A stretch of DNA of 64,000 nt from Methanosarcina vacuolata Z-761 (GCF_000969905.1 NZ_CP009520.1:3162001-3226000); one strand, 5' to 3'; shown: positions 27,140 to 36,666, counted from the stretch's first letter. Translations and numbers: made by a program. The notes: a model not told the origin generated them from the letters alone.

Positions 27140-27889
27140 TCAGCCTGTAATGTTTTCCTCGCCCAGATAAGGTCCGTGCCAGGTATGTACCCAGATCTGA
27201 CCACTGTAGGCATTTACGCTCAACATCCCTTCAATATCTTGTCTCCCAAAATCAAAAGTGTAATAACCGGGCATTTCGTGTGATTCCAGTACCTGTGCTC
27301 CCGGCAGGTAGCCTGTTAAGAAATCTCCTGCCAGCTTTTTAGTCTCATTTAGATCATACTCAGGCGCTCCGGTCGTTGTTCTGCCAGCTCCAAAGCGTGT
27401 GTTCCACATCATATTTGGTCCTGGTTCAGGATAGACTGACCCTGAATAACGATCCACCAGTACTTCAGCTATATCCTGACTGCTGTTTGTGTCCTTTAAA
27501 ACAGCATAATAGTTGCCGCTGAATATCATGACGTCCTCGACCTGAATATTCGAGCCATACTGGCTGGAGAAGTTCTCCAGGCTTTTCAAAGCCTCATCCT
27601 GAGTTACAGGTTTTGACTCAGGATAATATATTGCCATCATATTGCCCATCATATTGCCCATCATCCCCGGTCCATAGCTATAATTGTAGCCTGGATTGTT
27701 CATCATTCCCGGTCCATAGCTATAGTTATAGCCTGGATTGTTCATCATTCCCGGCCCCATCTGCCCTGGCTGATAATCTCCCTGGCTGTAGGTTGAACTG
27801 TATGTCATTGGCCTGAAAGCTAGAAAAACAAGAAGCACTATTACTGCCAGTACTAACAGACCAATTATGATATTTTTGCTGTCTGCCAT
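27140..27889 (-). CDS. Met-rich membrane-anchored protein, putative extracellular copper binder
   Basis: The 249-residue protein starts with a signal anchor (NIIIGLLVLAVIVLLVFLAF). Next is a Met/Gly/Tyr-rich repeat zone (about 40-85) with GPGMMNNPGYNYSY repeated twice and GNMMGNMM, then a soluble domain (about 90-249) that looks like two PepSY-like halves (PVTQDEALKSLENFSSQYGS; EYDLNETKKLAGDFLTGYLP). Methionine clusters of this kind bind Cu(I) outside the cytoplasm. It closes the copper island and is co-directional with the SHOCT gene. The function is inferred from composition and context. Confidence 0.7.
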   Translation of the reverse strand: MADSKNIIIGLLVLAVIVLLVFLAFRPMTYSSTYSQGDYQPGQMGPGMMNNPGYNYSYGPGMMNNPGYNYSYGPGMMGNMMGNMMAIYYPESKPVTQDEALKSLENFSSQYGSNIQVEDVMIFSGNYYAVLKDTNSSQDIAEVLVDRYSGSVYPEPGPNMMWNTRFGAGRTTTGAPEYDLNETKKLAGDFLTGYLPGAQVLESHEMPGYYTFDFGRQDIEGMLSVNAYSGQIWVHTWHGPYLGEENITG

Positions 27890-28039
27890 GATCGCCTCGA
27901 ATTAAATTCTGCATCGGATTAAGTTCTGATAGTTAAATCAGCAGCTAACCGGACTTTTTATATAACTGTTAAATATTTTTATCAAATTATGGCAAGTAAC
28001 TCTGATTTAACTATGTTTAGCATGAAAATGTGCCATCTG

Positions 28040-28113
28040 CAAGCACTTTCATTTGTTGTGCATGTTGTTCAAAGAATATCATGTTCATTTTAGACGAAAA
28101 AATACAGTCAAAC
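28040..28113. repeat. Diverged third copy of the 7.6-kb dispersed repeat
   Basis: CAAGCACTTTCATTTGTTGT, GCATGTTGTTCAAAGAATAT and CATGTTCATTTTAGACGAAA follow the copy at 7704 in order, ending with similar CAGTCAAAC against CTGATCAAAC. It lies upstream of the Met-rich protein gene. Confidence 0.65.
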
Positions 28114-28356
28114 TCCTGCAATTAAATTAAAACGGGGTGCTTTGAACAATTGAATGAGCTTGTTCAATTTTTGGTGTATTCTTATGTGAACTTCGGCCAG
28201 GTTTCTGTTTTATTTTGAGACCCTAAACCTCAGCTTTTAACCACAACGGTTAATGTCCCACCTTGAAGACAAAAAATGAACGACCACCATAATACCCCAA
28301 TAATTAAAGATATGTTAATTTATTTATAATTATCACCTAATGCTTTAAGATAGATT

Positions 28357-28380
28357 GTCACCCTCGTTCTGGAGAGTGAC
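28357..28380 (+). promoter_or_regulatory. Leader hairpin upstream of the TauE/SafE gene
   Basis: GTCACCCTC and GGAGAGTGAC form a stem with one mismatch, just downstream of a TATA-like TTTATTTATAATTA (about 28318-28331). It would lie at the 5' end of a leader of about 250 bases. Role unknown. Confidence 0.35.
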
Positions 28381-28470
28381 CTGTCTTTTGGGGTACAGCA
28401 CTTCCAGAAGAACCCAGATCATAGCAAGGGCAGCGAGGCCTCAAGATGCAAAATGCAAGAAAAAATTGTG

Positions 28471-28580
28471 TCTAATTAAGTTTAACTAAATCTAATTAAG
28501 TTTAACTAAGTCTAATTAAGTTTAACTAAGTCTAATTAAGAATAAGTAAGTCTAATTAAGTCTAATTAAGTTTAATTGAA
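28471..28580. repeat. Tandem repeat, 10-base unit, eleven copies
   Basis: TCTAATTAAG alternating with TTTAACTAAG, in the leader just before the TauE/SafE ribosome binding site. A 10-base period equals about one helical turn, so it is likely curved DNA. Confidence 0.85.
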
Positions 28581-28604
28581 TCCGGTTGAATACGGTAGGA
28601 GAGC

Positions 28605-29336
28605 ATGTTTGTTTATGAAGAAGTTGTCTATATAGCCCTGCTTACACTGCTGGCAAGCCTTATAGGAACTATGGCCGGATTTGGAATATCCACAATCATG
28701 GTACCTGTCTTGCTGATTATCCTGCCTCTGCCTCAGACTTTACTACTGGTAGGCATAGTTCACTGGTTTAATGATATTTGGAAGATGCTCTTATTTCGAA
28801 ATGGAATAAGATGGAAACTTCTTCTTGCCTTCGGGCTTCCAGGGATCTTTGCCAGTTTCCTGGGATCATCCCTATCCTTGAGAATCTCAAGGGAAATTCT
28901 TTCAAGAGCTTTAGGGGTGTTCCTTATAGCCTACGTTATCTTCATTATTTTCAACCGAACTTTCAAACTGAGCCAGAAGTTATCAGTAGCAATATCCAGT
29001 GGAACCCTTACCGGATTTTTTGCAGGTATATTTGGTATAGGCGGGGAGATAAATGCCGTAGCCTTAAGCGCTTTCAACCTGGAAAAAGCTGTTTACATTG
29101 CAACTGCTGGAGCTATAGCTTTTATGATCGACTCTACAAGGATAGCAACGTATATACAGGGAGGTACGAGACTTGACCCTGTCCTTGTATCAGGCTTTTT
29201 GATCTTCATACCCGTATCTTTAATTGGGGCAATGATCGGGAAAATCGGAATTGAAAAAATACCCCAGGAAAAATTCAGGAATTTTGTGGCAGTTTTCATA
29301 TTTCTATTTGGTTTGAAGCTGGTGTTATTTCCTTAA
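28605..29336 (+). CDS. TauE/SafE family anion transporter
   Basis: The 243-residue integral membrane protein has about seven to eight TM helices in two halves of the TauE/SafE (DUF81) fold, each with the family's Gly/Pro-rich turn (GTMAGFGISTIMVPVLLIIL; GTLTGFFAGIFGIGGEINAV). Members export sulfite, sulfoacetate or related organosulfur anions, or import them; the substrate is not evident. TAGGAGAGC lies just upstream of the ATG. It is monocistronic, following a long repeat-rich leader and followed by the inverted-repeat element at 29344. Confidence 0.9.
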   Translation: MFVYEEVVYIALLTLLASLIGTMAGFGISTIMVPVLLIILPLPQTLLLVGIVHWFNDIWKMLLFRNGIRWKLLLAFGLPGIFASFLGSSLSLRISREILSRALGVFLIAYVIFIIFNRTFKLSQKLSVAISSGTLTGFFAGIFGIGGEINAVALSAFNLEKAVYIATAGAIAFMIDSTRIATYIQGGTRLDPVLVSGFLIFIPVSLIGAMIGKIGIEKIPQEKFRNFVAVFIFLFGLKLVLFP

Positions 29337-29343
29337 CCTTACT

Positions 29344-29608
29344 TTCGGCAGGTCGACATAAGAAATTTTAATATTTTTCTTGATATCGTTTTTCAACATT
29401 TGATAGTTATCTAGTAGAGTTAAAGCTGGTTAACGTGTGGCTTAACCCCAACGATATATATAAACACTGAATCTTTTTTCTATCAAAGTTCAGCATGAAA
29501 TATTATGTTTGGATAATATGTAAACCTAATTACTACATACAACAAGGGATCATTATTTCAAAATCGACATCAATAAAATTATAGAAAATGAAATGTCGAC
29601 CTGCCGAA
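29344..29608. mobile_element. 265-bp MITE-like element with 15-bp perfect terminal inverted repeats
   Basis: The ends TTCGGCAGGTCGACA (29344-29358) and TGTCGACCTGCCGAA (29594-29608) are perfect complements. The interior is AT-rich with no ORF above noise. The right half recurs at 31812-31923 with the same terminal repeat. No clear target-site duplication is seen. These are the marks of a non-autonomous element moved by a transposase elsewhere in the genome. Confidence 0.75.
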
Positions 29609-29775
29609 TCTAGGCTTAACTTAACGACAGCCTTTCTTCTGGTGGATGCAGATCAGGTATGAGAAAAAAAGAGTCTTCTTCAGCAGTTTTCAGTCGTTAG
29701 CTACCAAATTAAGTAATTAAGTAATTAACTATTAAGACCTGAGTTTACTGAAAAATTTTTGATTTTTATTTACCT
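29609..29775. other. Short intergenic stretch, nothing recognised
   Basis: Non-coding, with AATTAAGTAATTAAGTAATT near 29705; no feature beyond that. Confidence 0.35.
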
Positions 29776-31431
29776 TTATTTACCCCGGATCACAAGAAGA
29801 AGTACTATCAGAACCGATCCCCCAAACCCAGCCAGTCCGACCCAGGAAAAAATACCTCCGTTTAACAGGATGTAAGTTGAAGCAATAAGCAGGACAGCCA
29901 GGTAGAGTTCTTTCGAAAATGTAGTTTTCCTTGTTTCTTTCTGCTTTATGGAAAGAAACTTATCCCCCATTCCTTCCATTTTATCGGCGACTTCTCGAAT
30001 CGCAGCCCTCAGTTCAGCTTTTTCGTCCACTGGCTCGGTGGAAAATTCGATATGAAGAGCAGCCCCTTTTGAAGCATTAAGCTTTTTATAAGCATCCATC
30101 AACACAGGAATAGCAATGGTTTTAATGTTGTATCTCGGGTCCAGCTCCAGGCAGACTCCTTCTATAAGCAGGATCGCCCTCTGCAGGGTTGAAAATTCAC
30201 CGGGCAGCCGAATATCATATTTCAAGCCGAGTTTTGCATAATTGTCACTCTGCCTGCCTTCAAGCCCGTAGTTCTGGTTTGCAATCAGGCTATCCATATC
30301 TTTTCTGAGCCTGCGGATATCCACTTCACGCGCATCCGCACCCCCGATTTTCAGGAAACCCTGAGTCGCTCCTTCCACATCTCTGTTATTGATAGCGTAA
30401 TAAAACTCCAGCATATTTTTTTTGAGTTCGTCATCGATACTGCCTACAGCCCCGAAATCGATAAAGGCGATGGTATCGTTTTCCTGGACCAGCATATTGC
30501 CCCCGTGAGGGTCGGCATGATAAAAACCATCGATATAAACCTGTTTAAGATAACTTTTGGTAATGGTGCGCGTATATTCCGATTTCTTGCTCTGGGGCAC
30601 AGGCATATTGATTATGTCCTTAATCTGGATTCCCTGGATGAACTCCATTGTAAGGACATTAGCTGAACAGTAGTCGGGATAAATTCTGGGCACAGACACG
30701 TTTTTCACGTTCTTGAAATTGTCCTCAAAACGCCGCATGTTGACGGCTTCGGTTCTCAGGTCAACCTCGCGGGTGAGCATTTCCCGGATCTCAAGCAAGA
30801 AAGCATCGATATCAAAATTACTCCCCAGGCCGAGAACCTTTCTCATAACAGGCCTGAAATCGTCCAGGATAGAAAGGTCAATGTTTATAGTATCAATCAG
30901 GTTCGGGCGAAGAATCTTCACGGCAACCGGTTTCCCTTCCATAACTCCTTTATAAACCTGGGCAATCGATCCGCAGGCAATGGGATCCGTATCAAAGCTG
31001 TCAAAAATATTAATAAAAGCCTTTGCTCTCCTTTCCCTGGAAGCCTTAAGCTCGGCTTCCGTTTTTTTTCGGTTTCGCTCTTCAGGTGGCTCGAATTCGC
31101 AAACGCAGGCAAGGTCAAGAGATTCAGCCATTTCTTCAAAAGGTATCGGTTTAACTTTGTCCTGAAGGTTTGCCATTTCTATAACATAAGTCTGCGGAAC
31201 AAGATCAGGCCGCTTGCTCATAGTTTGTCCCATTTTGATAAAAGTAGGCCCAAGCTCTTCGAAAGCTTCCCGGAGTTTTACAGCCGTCTGCCTGTTTTCG
31301 AGATCAAAAGTACAGGTGCACTCAGGATTTGAAATATAATTTTTGCGCAGATCCCGATAGAGTTCCGGAATAAGGTTGTATTTTAAAAGAACCCTCATAA
31401 CCTCAAGGTAGCGCTTTGTTTTCCCCAGCAT
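29776..31431 (-). CDS. UbiB/ABC1-family atypical kinase, membrane-associated
   Basis: The 551-residue protein has the KxGQ motif in [16 protein letters not shown], the Ala-rich nucleotide loop region GSIAQVYKG, the ion-pair lysine in VAVKILRP, the catalytic loop [10 protein letters not shown] and DFG in [11 protein letters not shown]-terminal hairpin of two TM helices (about 500-548) anchors it. Family members bind ATP and support isoprenoid-lipid or quinone synthesis (UbiB, COQ8). In Methanosarcina the natural pathway would be methanophenazine, an inference. An insert with Arg/Lys/Glu repeats lies at about 115-140. Inverted-repeat elements lie on both sides. Confidence 0.9.
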   Translation of the reverse strand: MLGKTKRYLEVMRVLLKYNLIPELYRDLRKNYISNPECTCTFDLENRQTAVKLREAFEELGPTFIKMGQTMSKRPDLVPQTYVIEMANLQDKVKPIPFEEMAESLDLACVCEFEPPEERNRKKTEAELKASRERRAKAFINIFDSFDTDPIACGSIAQVYKGVMEGKPVAVKILRPNLIDTINIDLSILDDFRPVMRKVLGLGSNFDIDAFLLEIREMLTREVDLRTEAVNMRRFEDNFKNVKNVSVPRIYPDYCSANVLTMEFIQGIQIKDIINMPVPQSKKSEYTRTITKSYLKQVYIDGFYHADPHGGNMLVQENDTIAFIDFGAVGSIDDELKKNMLEFYYAINNRDVEGATQGFLKIGGADAREVDIRRLRKDMDSLIANQNYGLEGRQSDNYAKLGLKYDIRLPGEFSTLQRAILLIEGVCLELDPRYNIKTIAIPVLMDAYKKLNASKGAALHIEFSTEPVDEKAELRAAIREVADKMEGMGDKFLSIKQKETRKTTFSKELYLAVLLIASTYILLNGGIFSWVGLAGFGGSVLIVLLLVIRGK

Positions 31432-31549
31432 CCGTAAATAACAAAGATCTGTTAATTTATATAGTTATTTTCTGCAGTTTTGGATTTAAGTTGAAATTTG
31501 TGAGCTTTAGAGAAAAGTTAATCCATGAGATCCAAAGAGGTAAAAATAA

Positions 31550-31650
31550 GGCTTTTCGTTGTTTTGTGTGGATATCCCCATAATATTCTCATAAAAACCA
31601 GTGCGGTCTTGAATTGAAAATCATCTTATCCACGAGAATGACGAAGAACC
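31550..31650. repeat. 101-bp inverted-repeat element, copy A
   Basis: Begins GGCTTTTCGTT and ends AATGACGAAGAACC, with GTGTGGATAT inside the left end and CTTATCCAC inside the right end, so the ends are imperfect inverted repeats of about 30 bases. Homologous to copies B (31662), C (55805, opposite orientation) and D (26216, partial). Confidence 0.8.
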
Positions 31651-31661
31651 ATCATTATAAT

Positions 31662-31763
31662 GGCTCTTCGTTGTTTTGTGTGGATATTCTCATAATGTCC
31701 TCATAAAAACCAATGCGGTCTCGAATTGAAAATCATCTTATCCATAGGAAATGACGAAGAGCC
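31662..31763. repeat. 102-bp inverted-repeat element, copy B
   Basis: The ends GGCTCTTCGT and ACGAAGAGCC are perfect 10-base complements within a longer imperfect inverted repeat. It is a direct repeat of copy A, 112 bases away. It lies upstream of the UbiB-like gene and contains no ORF. Confidence 0.8.
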
Positions 31764-31811
31764 ATTATAATCATCTTAAATATAGTGATGTTGCACTAAA
31801 TGTGTATGTGA

Positions 31812-31923
31812 CTATATATTGTTCGGATCATATGTAAACCTGATAACTACACACAATAAGGGAACATCATTTTAAAATCACCATCAATAAAACTGATCAT
31901 AAATAAACTGTCGACCTGCCGAA
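31812..31923. mobile_element. Truncated copy (right half) of the 29.3-kb MITE-like element
   Basis: Shares GGATNATATGTAAACCT, ACTACANACAA, AAGGGA and CATCAATAAAA with the full element, and ends with the same terminal repeat TGTCGACCTGCCGAA (31909-31923). The left half and left terminus are missing. Confidence 0.7.
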
Positions 31924-32378
31924 AGCAGATATTGTAAGAAAAAACCCAATTTTGGCCTTTAAAGGAAAATAAGCGTTTAAAATAAACTATTTAAGGGTTA
32001 TAAAGGATTAAATCCCAAAATAGTATCATTTAAAGTGTAAATTGTAAATTTAATCCATTAATACTCCTAAAAAAGTAAGTATTCTTTTATTTTTAAATCC
32101 AGATATAGCATCTTAGTCAGGAACATATCGATAAATAACATCCACCCAGAGACCCAGAGATACGCTATCACAATGCAATTTTGTGACGTAATCAAAAAAC
32201 GATCAAAGCATTTATAAAAGCATCGAAGAAGATTACGAGGAAACCATGTGTGTAATGAAACCATGTGTGTAATAGACCTGCAATACCAATTCGATAGTTC
32301 CTGACTAATCTATTTAATGAGTTAATTAAAAGGATTTCGAAAATACTTAAATACGAGAAAAATGTAGCAGGGATAAAA
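31924..32378. other. Intergenic, AT-rich
   Basis: No gene supported. A possible TATA element (ACTTAAATACG near 32345) and AGGGA ribosome binding site precede the regulator at 32379. Several AAACCATGTGTGTAAT direct repeats occur at 32240-32270. Confidence 0.4.
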
Positions 32379-32711
32379 ATGCCTGATAACCCGGAGGAAA
32401 AATTGCTGATTTTGCAGCTTTCCGAAGATTCCAGAAAAATTGCCAGACTTATTTCAAGTGAAACTTCAATCAGAATACTTAAATTGCTTAATAAGAAATC
32501 AATGTCGGCAGGAAACCTTGCCGATGAGCTTGGAGTGCGCCTGAATACTCTCAAATACAATCTGGACTCCCTTCTGGAAGCCGGAATGATTAGAGTAAGG
32601 CACGTAAAATGGAGCCAGAAAGGAAGGGAAATAAAAATTTATGAGGCATCGAAAAAAGTAATTGTTTTTCTGCCCGCAAAAGAGAATGTGGAAACTCCTA
32701 TTTTCATATAA
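32379..32711 (+). CDS. ArsR-like winged-helix transcription regulator
   Basis: The 110-residue cytoplasmic protein has a wHTH domain: SSETSIRILKLLNKKSMSAG for helices 1-2, LADELGVRLNTLKYNLDSLL for the HTH, and the wing MIRVRHVKWSQKGREIKIYE. The pattern of an archaeal ArsR-like repressor is clear; no metal-binding Cys cluster is present, so the signal is not a soft metal bound in the usual ArsR way. It lies 196 bases upstream of the lipoprotein/membrane-regulator pair in the same direction and may control them. Confidence 0.8.
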   Translation: MPDNPEEKLLILQLSEDSRKIARLISSETSIRILKLLNKKSMSAGNLADELGVRLNTLKYNLDSLLEAGMIRVRHVKWSQKGREIKIYEASKKVIVFLPAKENVETPIFI

Positions 32712-32907
32712 AGTCCGAGTAAGACAACATATAAAATATTAAGGAGTAATAACCCCCAAAATTGTTCTGAAGTTAATTCCCGACTTCAGTGTTTCGGAAC
32801 GATTCTATTCTGAGAAAGACTTTTAAAAATAACCAAATATTAATATACGAACTCGATTAAAAGATACAGTCCAGCAATGAGTTCTATTCCGTAGGACGTG
32901 GCCCAGT

Positions 32908-33978
32908 ATGAAAATCAAATTTTTGTCCTTGCTCCTTATAATAGCAGCCATTATCGTGATCTCAGGCTGTGTTGATGAGGAGGCTCAGGGCTTTAATGGT
33001 AAAGCTCAAGAAGATCTAGCTAGGACTATTTTTTTCCCTTATGTAGGGCTCCTGGACCATGGGGAATCTGAAATACCAGGCTCATACCCCCATGAGTTAC
33101 CTCCAGATAAGTTTAATTCAGATCCTGATATCCATACGCTAAAAGATGCAACATCCCTTCTTGACAGAAACATCGAAAAAGCAGAAACGATTTCATTAAA
33201 GCTTGAAACCGGAATTGAGCGCTACAAAGCAGAAGGAGAAGATGTTAGCAGACTTGAAACCCTGCTTGAAGAGTATAACCGTCTTATAAATGAAGCAAAG
33301 CAGTATCGAGCCCTTGCAAATGCAACCTCAGGCGGAGAAAATAACAGCTCAATCGCGAATTCGAGTCAATATAATGGTTCATCCGAAAATATAAAAGTAG
33401 ATTATTTGGTTCAGTCTCAGAAGAGTATGATGCAAGCTAATAATGTCCTGAGAAATATTTTCGAGGAACTTAACTCCTTAATGGGAAGTGAAGAACTCAA
33501 CAATACATCCCGGCTTATTTCGGCAGGAGAAGGAAAAGCTATTCTTATGGGCAATTTTACCCTGAATATGCACCTGGAAAACGGAGAAATGGTAATAATG
33601 GGCCTTTCTAAGGATTCCGAGATAGATATAAATGGGGATTATACATTTGAGGAAAATACCGACACGCATGATACAGTGCGCCTTTACCATATAAATTCTG
33701 CCGATGTGAAGATATCCGGTTCCCGTAAGACAGTAATGTTAAACAATGAAAACATTACTCTCACTGCAGATGGCGAGGGTTATGTAGCTTTCCAGGGAGA
33801 CGGCACCTATAGTGTTGAAGAGGCAGGCAGAGTAATAAAAGAAGATGAATGGGCGAAACCTTTCTTTGAAGAAGTAATGAATCCCCAAAAGCATGGGCCT
33901 GACGAAAAGTACAATAATACCGGATATGGGCCTGATAAGAATAACAATGGTATAGTAATCGGGCAAGGAAGAATATGA
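32908..33978 (+). CDS. Exported coiled-coil lipoprotein (partner of membrane wHTH regulator, copy 2)
   Basis: The 356-residue protein has a lipoprotein signal peptide (lipobox VISGC, Cys near residue 21). Next comes a helical domain (about 75-195; KLETGIERYKAEGEDVSRLE, then QKSMMQANNVLRNIFEELNS) homologous to the end of the exported protein at 14639. Last is a beta-rich C-terminal domain (about 205-315; GKAILMGNFTLNMHLENGEM, SADVKISGSRKTVMLNNENI) of beta-helix or lipocalin-like look. The tail is Asn/Gly-rich. It lies 90 bases upstream of a membrane-bound wHTH regulator and is probably co-transcribed. Extracellular membrane-anchored location; no enzymatic motif. Confidence 0.75.
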   Translation: MKIKFLSLLLIIAAIIVISGCVDEEAQGFNGKAQEDLARTIFFPYVGLLDHGESEIPGSYPHELPPDKFNSDPDIHTLKDATSLLDRNIEKAETISLKLETGIERYKAEGEDVSRLETLLEEYNRLINEAKQYRALANATSGGENNSSIANSSQYNGSSENIKVDYLVQSQKSMMQANNVLRNIFEELNSLMGSEELNNTSRLISAGEGKAILMGNFTLNMHLENGEMVIMGLSKDSEIDINGDYTFEENTDTHDTVRLYHINSADVKISGSRKTVMLNNENITLTADGEGYVAFQGDGTYSVEEAGRVIKEDEWAKPFFEEVMNPQKHGPDEKYNNTGYGPDKNNNGIVIGQGRI

Positions 33979-34068
33979 AGTAATATCACACTAACAGAGC
34001 TTCTCCGGAAATCGAATGCAGGAGAGATATTCTGGAGACGCGGTGAAGGTTCCAGGAGACTATTAAAA

Positions 34069-35457
34069 ATGCCTGGAAAAATTGAAAATCAATATACAAC
34101 TCTGGGTTTATCGAAAATGAATCTAAGGCTCTATATTATTTGTATCGCTACCGTACTTGCTTTAGCAGGACCTGCTTTAGCAGATAGTACGGCCAATGTT
34201 CACGGGACGGCATACAGATGGGATACCTTCGAGCCTCTAGATAATGCAGTGGTCGAGGTAAATTCTACTCCCTCACAGTCCATGGTAGCGAAATACGGTG
34301 TGTATTCTTTTGATCTGATACCCGGAGATTATAATATTACAGCCGATTACTATGAGAACAGCAGTGTTAAATATTCAACAAGTGAGATTATTACAGTTAA
34401 AGACCAAGGAAAATATTTACTCGATCTCCTGCTCTTCCCAGTTTATTCGGAAGAACTCATGGGCGACTCCAAACTAAATGGATATTCCGAAGACCAGAAC
34501 GGGACTGCAAAAAGCTCTTCTAATACAACAAATTCGCTAACAGACACATCCACAGGTCCGACGACAAGTAAAAGTAATTCTAGCAGCATGGATCTGGCTG
34601 ACCAAAACATAACTGGCAATATAAATGCAAATTACCTGTTGATAGCAGCTCTTTTACTTTTTATCCTGCTTTCAGCAGGCTACCAGGTATCCAGAAAGGA
34701 TAAAAAACCAGAGAAAAATCAGCCTTTAAAAAGTGCACATAAAATCTCAGGCATCGGAGCAGATGAAAAAGGACATACTACGGGAGGTTTTATCAAACCA
34801 GTTAAGGTGCCCGAAATCTCGGTAGAAGTCCATGATGGAAGGGTAGAAGTCCCTCAAGAAAGCTTAGAGCCCGAGCTAAAACAGGAGTATCAGGCACAGG
34901 AATCTCAGGTAAAGCCCCTCGAAGCTGCACCTTCAACAGGACCAATAGTAAATCCTGTAGAAGAGCCTGTGACAGAGGCTGTAAAGGAATCTCTACAAGA
35001 TCCTGTAAAAGAATCAATAAAAGAACCTGTGAATGAACAGATAAAGCCGGTAGTAACAGCATTATCACCTAGAATCCCGGAAGAAAAAGGTCAGGAAGAC
35101 TGTGAAGAAATTAAAGTGGACTCTCAGGAGAACGAAATAAAACTGGTTGAATCTGAGCCTCAAAAAGAGAAACAGGAAACCGTCTCTGAAGAAGCTGCTG
35201 ATAAACCCACAGAGAGTCCCGAAACTGAAACTACTGCTTTCAAAAAGAAGCTCCCTCTTCCCGCAGACCTTCAGGAAGTCATGGATATAATTCGAGGCCA
35301 GGGAGGCAGGATTACACAGAAGGACTTGCGCAGCAAACTGAAGTACTCCGAAGGAAAAGTTAGCCTCATGCTTGCAGACCTGGAAAGAAGAGAATTGATT
35401 GAGAAGTTCAAGCGAGGGCGTGGAAATGTTGTTATCCTAAGAGATGAGGAACGCTGA
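34069..35457 (+). CDS. Membrane-bound one-component regulator with wHTH domain (copy 2)
   Basis: The 462-residue protein has the layout of the paralogue at 13358: signal peptide, beta ectodomain (ANVHGTAYRWDTFEPLDNAV; IPGDYNITADYYENS; LLDLLLFP), a Ser/Thr/Asn-rich stalk, one TM helix (NYLLIAALLLFILLSAGYQV), a very long acidic/Pro tether (about 190 residues, with VKESIKEPVNE-like repeats) and a C-terminal wHTH (GRITQKDLRSKLKYSEGKVS, DLERRELIEKFKRGRGN). ATG 34069 follows AGGAG by 10 bases; ATG 34117 (MNLRLYIIC) matches the starts of the paralogues. It sits directly behind its presumed lipoprotein partner. Confidence 0.8.
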   Translation: MPGKIENQYTTLGLSKMNLRLYIICIATVLALAGPALADSTANVHGTAYRWDTFEPLDNAVVEVNSTPSQSMVAKYGVYSFDLIPGDYNITADYYENSSVKYSTSEIITVKDQGKYLLDLLLFPVYSEELMGDSKLNGYSEDQNGTAKSSSNTTNSLTDTSTGPTTSKSNSSSMDLADQNITGNINANYLLIAALLLFILLSAGYQVSRKDKKPEKNQPLKSAHKISGIGADEKGHTTGGFIKPVKVPEISVEVHDGRVEVPQESLEPELKQEYQAQESQVKPLEAAPSTGPIVNPVEEPVTEAVKESLQDPVKESIKEPVNEQIKPVVTALSPRIPEEKGQEDCEEIKVDSQENEIKLVESEPQKEKQETVSEEAADKPTESPETETTAFKKKLPLPADLQEVMDIIRGQGGRITQKDLRSKLKYSEGKVSLMLADLERRELIEKFKRGRGNVVILRDEER

Positions 35458-35462
35458 AAGTC

Positions 35463-35524
35463 AGTATTTTTTCCAATTCTCTGAGTATTTTTCCAATTCT
35501 CTTAGTATTTTATTCAATTCTCTG
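35463..35524. repeat. Tandem repeat, 20-base unit, three copies, right after the stop codon
   Basis: AGTATTTTTCCAATTCTCTG three times, beginning six bases after the wHTH gene's stop. The T-runs could serve as termination sites. Confidence 0.85.
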
Positions 35525-36330
35525 GTATCACAGGAGATTCCAGAGGAAAAAACATATTGAGGCCATTCCAAAACCAACTTTATTCTCAAAACTATAAAAT
35601 TTTCAGAATTGTTTTCATTATCCGAAGATCAAATAATAATCACAAATTAAGGGATCTGTAATTTAATTCTGTCAATGTCCATGTCTTCTTAGTAATTTCG
35701 GATTCCTGTGCAGACATCTTTTTTTCGACTGTTTTCCTTGAGATTCTATTGTTATCCTGTCTGAAAGTCAAATTTTGTCTTTCGAGTTTTATTATAGTTT
35801 TTTTGAACTGGAAGCCACAGTTAACCAGTATAAGCTGTGAAAAACCGGTATTTTAATTGAATCTCATAAAAAAGGGTTTTTACTATCCTGATATAAATTT
35901 TACGGAGTATACCAAGTTTAATATTAAATTAAAGCTTTAAAAATAATTATTTTATTAATTTAACAGTTTTCAAGCCAGGCATATTATAAGTATACTTATA
36001 TTTAATCCGGCCAATATTAGAATTGTCAGTTAATATCTACCGGTAAAACAGTTAGGCAATTTCTTCCAGAGCTGAGAGATCAAGTAGAGTGAGATATCAG
36101 GTAGAAATTGCATACGCATGAAGATCTCAAGTTAGCTTAGCAATTCAAGTTAGCTTAACAATTAATTTCATGTTGGGGAGTTTAAAAAAGAGTTCAGGCT
36201 GGTGAATTTAAGTATCGAGTTCAGGGGGGAGTATAGGGAGTTTAAAAATTGAATTAAGGTTGGGGGTTTAAGGATTCTTTTCACACACATATAAATTATT
36301 TTTTCAATCAAACAGGTCAGGAGTTAATTT
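35525..36330. other. Long AT-rich intergenic region
   Basis: No gene found. It contains a 17-base direct repeat CAAGTTAGCTTAGCAATT (about 36128-36162), loose repeats of GGGAGTTTAAAAA (36176-36270) and a TATA-like ACATATAAATTATTTT (36286) that is the likely promoter of the next gene. Confidence 0.45.
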
Positions 36331-36666
36331 ATGGTAAATACAAAATTTGATAGATTAAAAAAGATTTGTGCCGTTTTTCTGGTACTTTGCTTTGTATTAT
36401 CAGTAACGGCTGCAGCAGCAAGCGCAGCTGACAATAGCAAGAATAAAGATGGATACAGAGACGGTTATAAAAAAGGCTATGGAGATGGCAGAAAACAGGG
36501 TGAAAAAGATTGCAATAAATATGGCAGCAAAGATGCCCTCTCAAAAATACCTTCTCCACCAAATGATAAAAGAGAGAACAAAAAATACAAAGACAGTTAT
36601 AGTAGAGGGTATCAAAAAGGATACATCGAAGGTTACAATGGATATAGGTATACGTGCCTGAAATAA
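36331..36666 (+). CDS. Small secreted protein with GY-rich repeats
   Basis: The 111-residue product has a signal peptide (about 1-33, cleavage after ASA). The mature 78 residues carry repeats of the form DGYxxGYxxG: DGYRDGYKKGYGDGRKQGEK near the start and SYSRGYQKGYIEGYNGYRY near the end. One Cys lies in each half, possibly a disulfide. Such basic Tyr/Gly repeats resemble GYxxGY modules in surface or lectin-like proteins, but no known family can be named. It lies between two membrane-bound wHTH regulators. Confidence 0.7.
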   Translation: MVNTKFDRLKKICAVFLVLCFVLSVTAAAASAADNSKNKDGYRDGYKKGYGDGRKQGEKDCNKYGSKDALSKIPSPPNDKRENKKYKDSYSRGYQKGYIEGYNGYRYTCLK

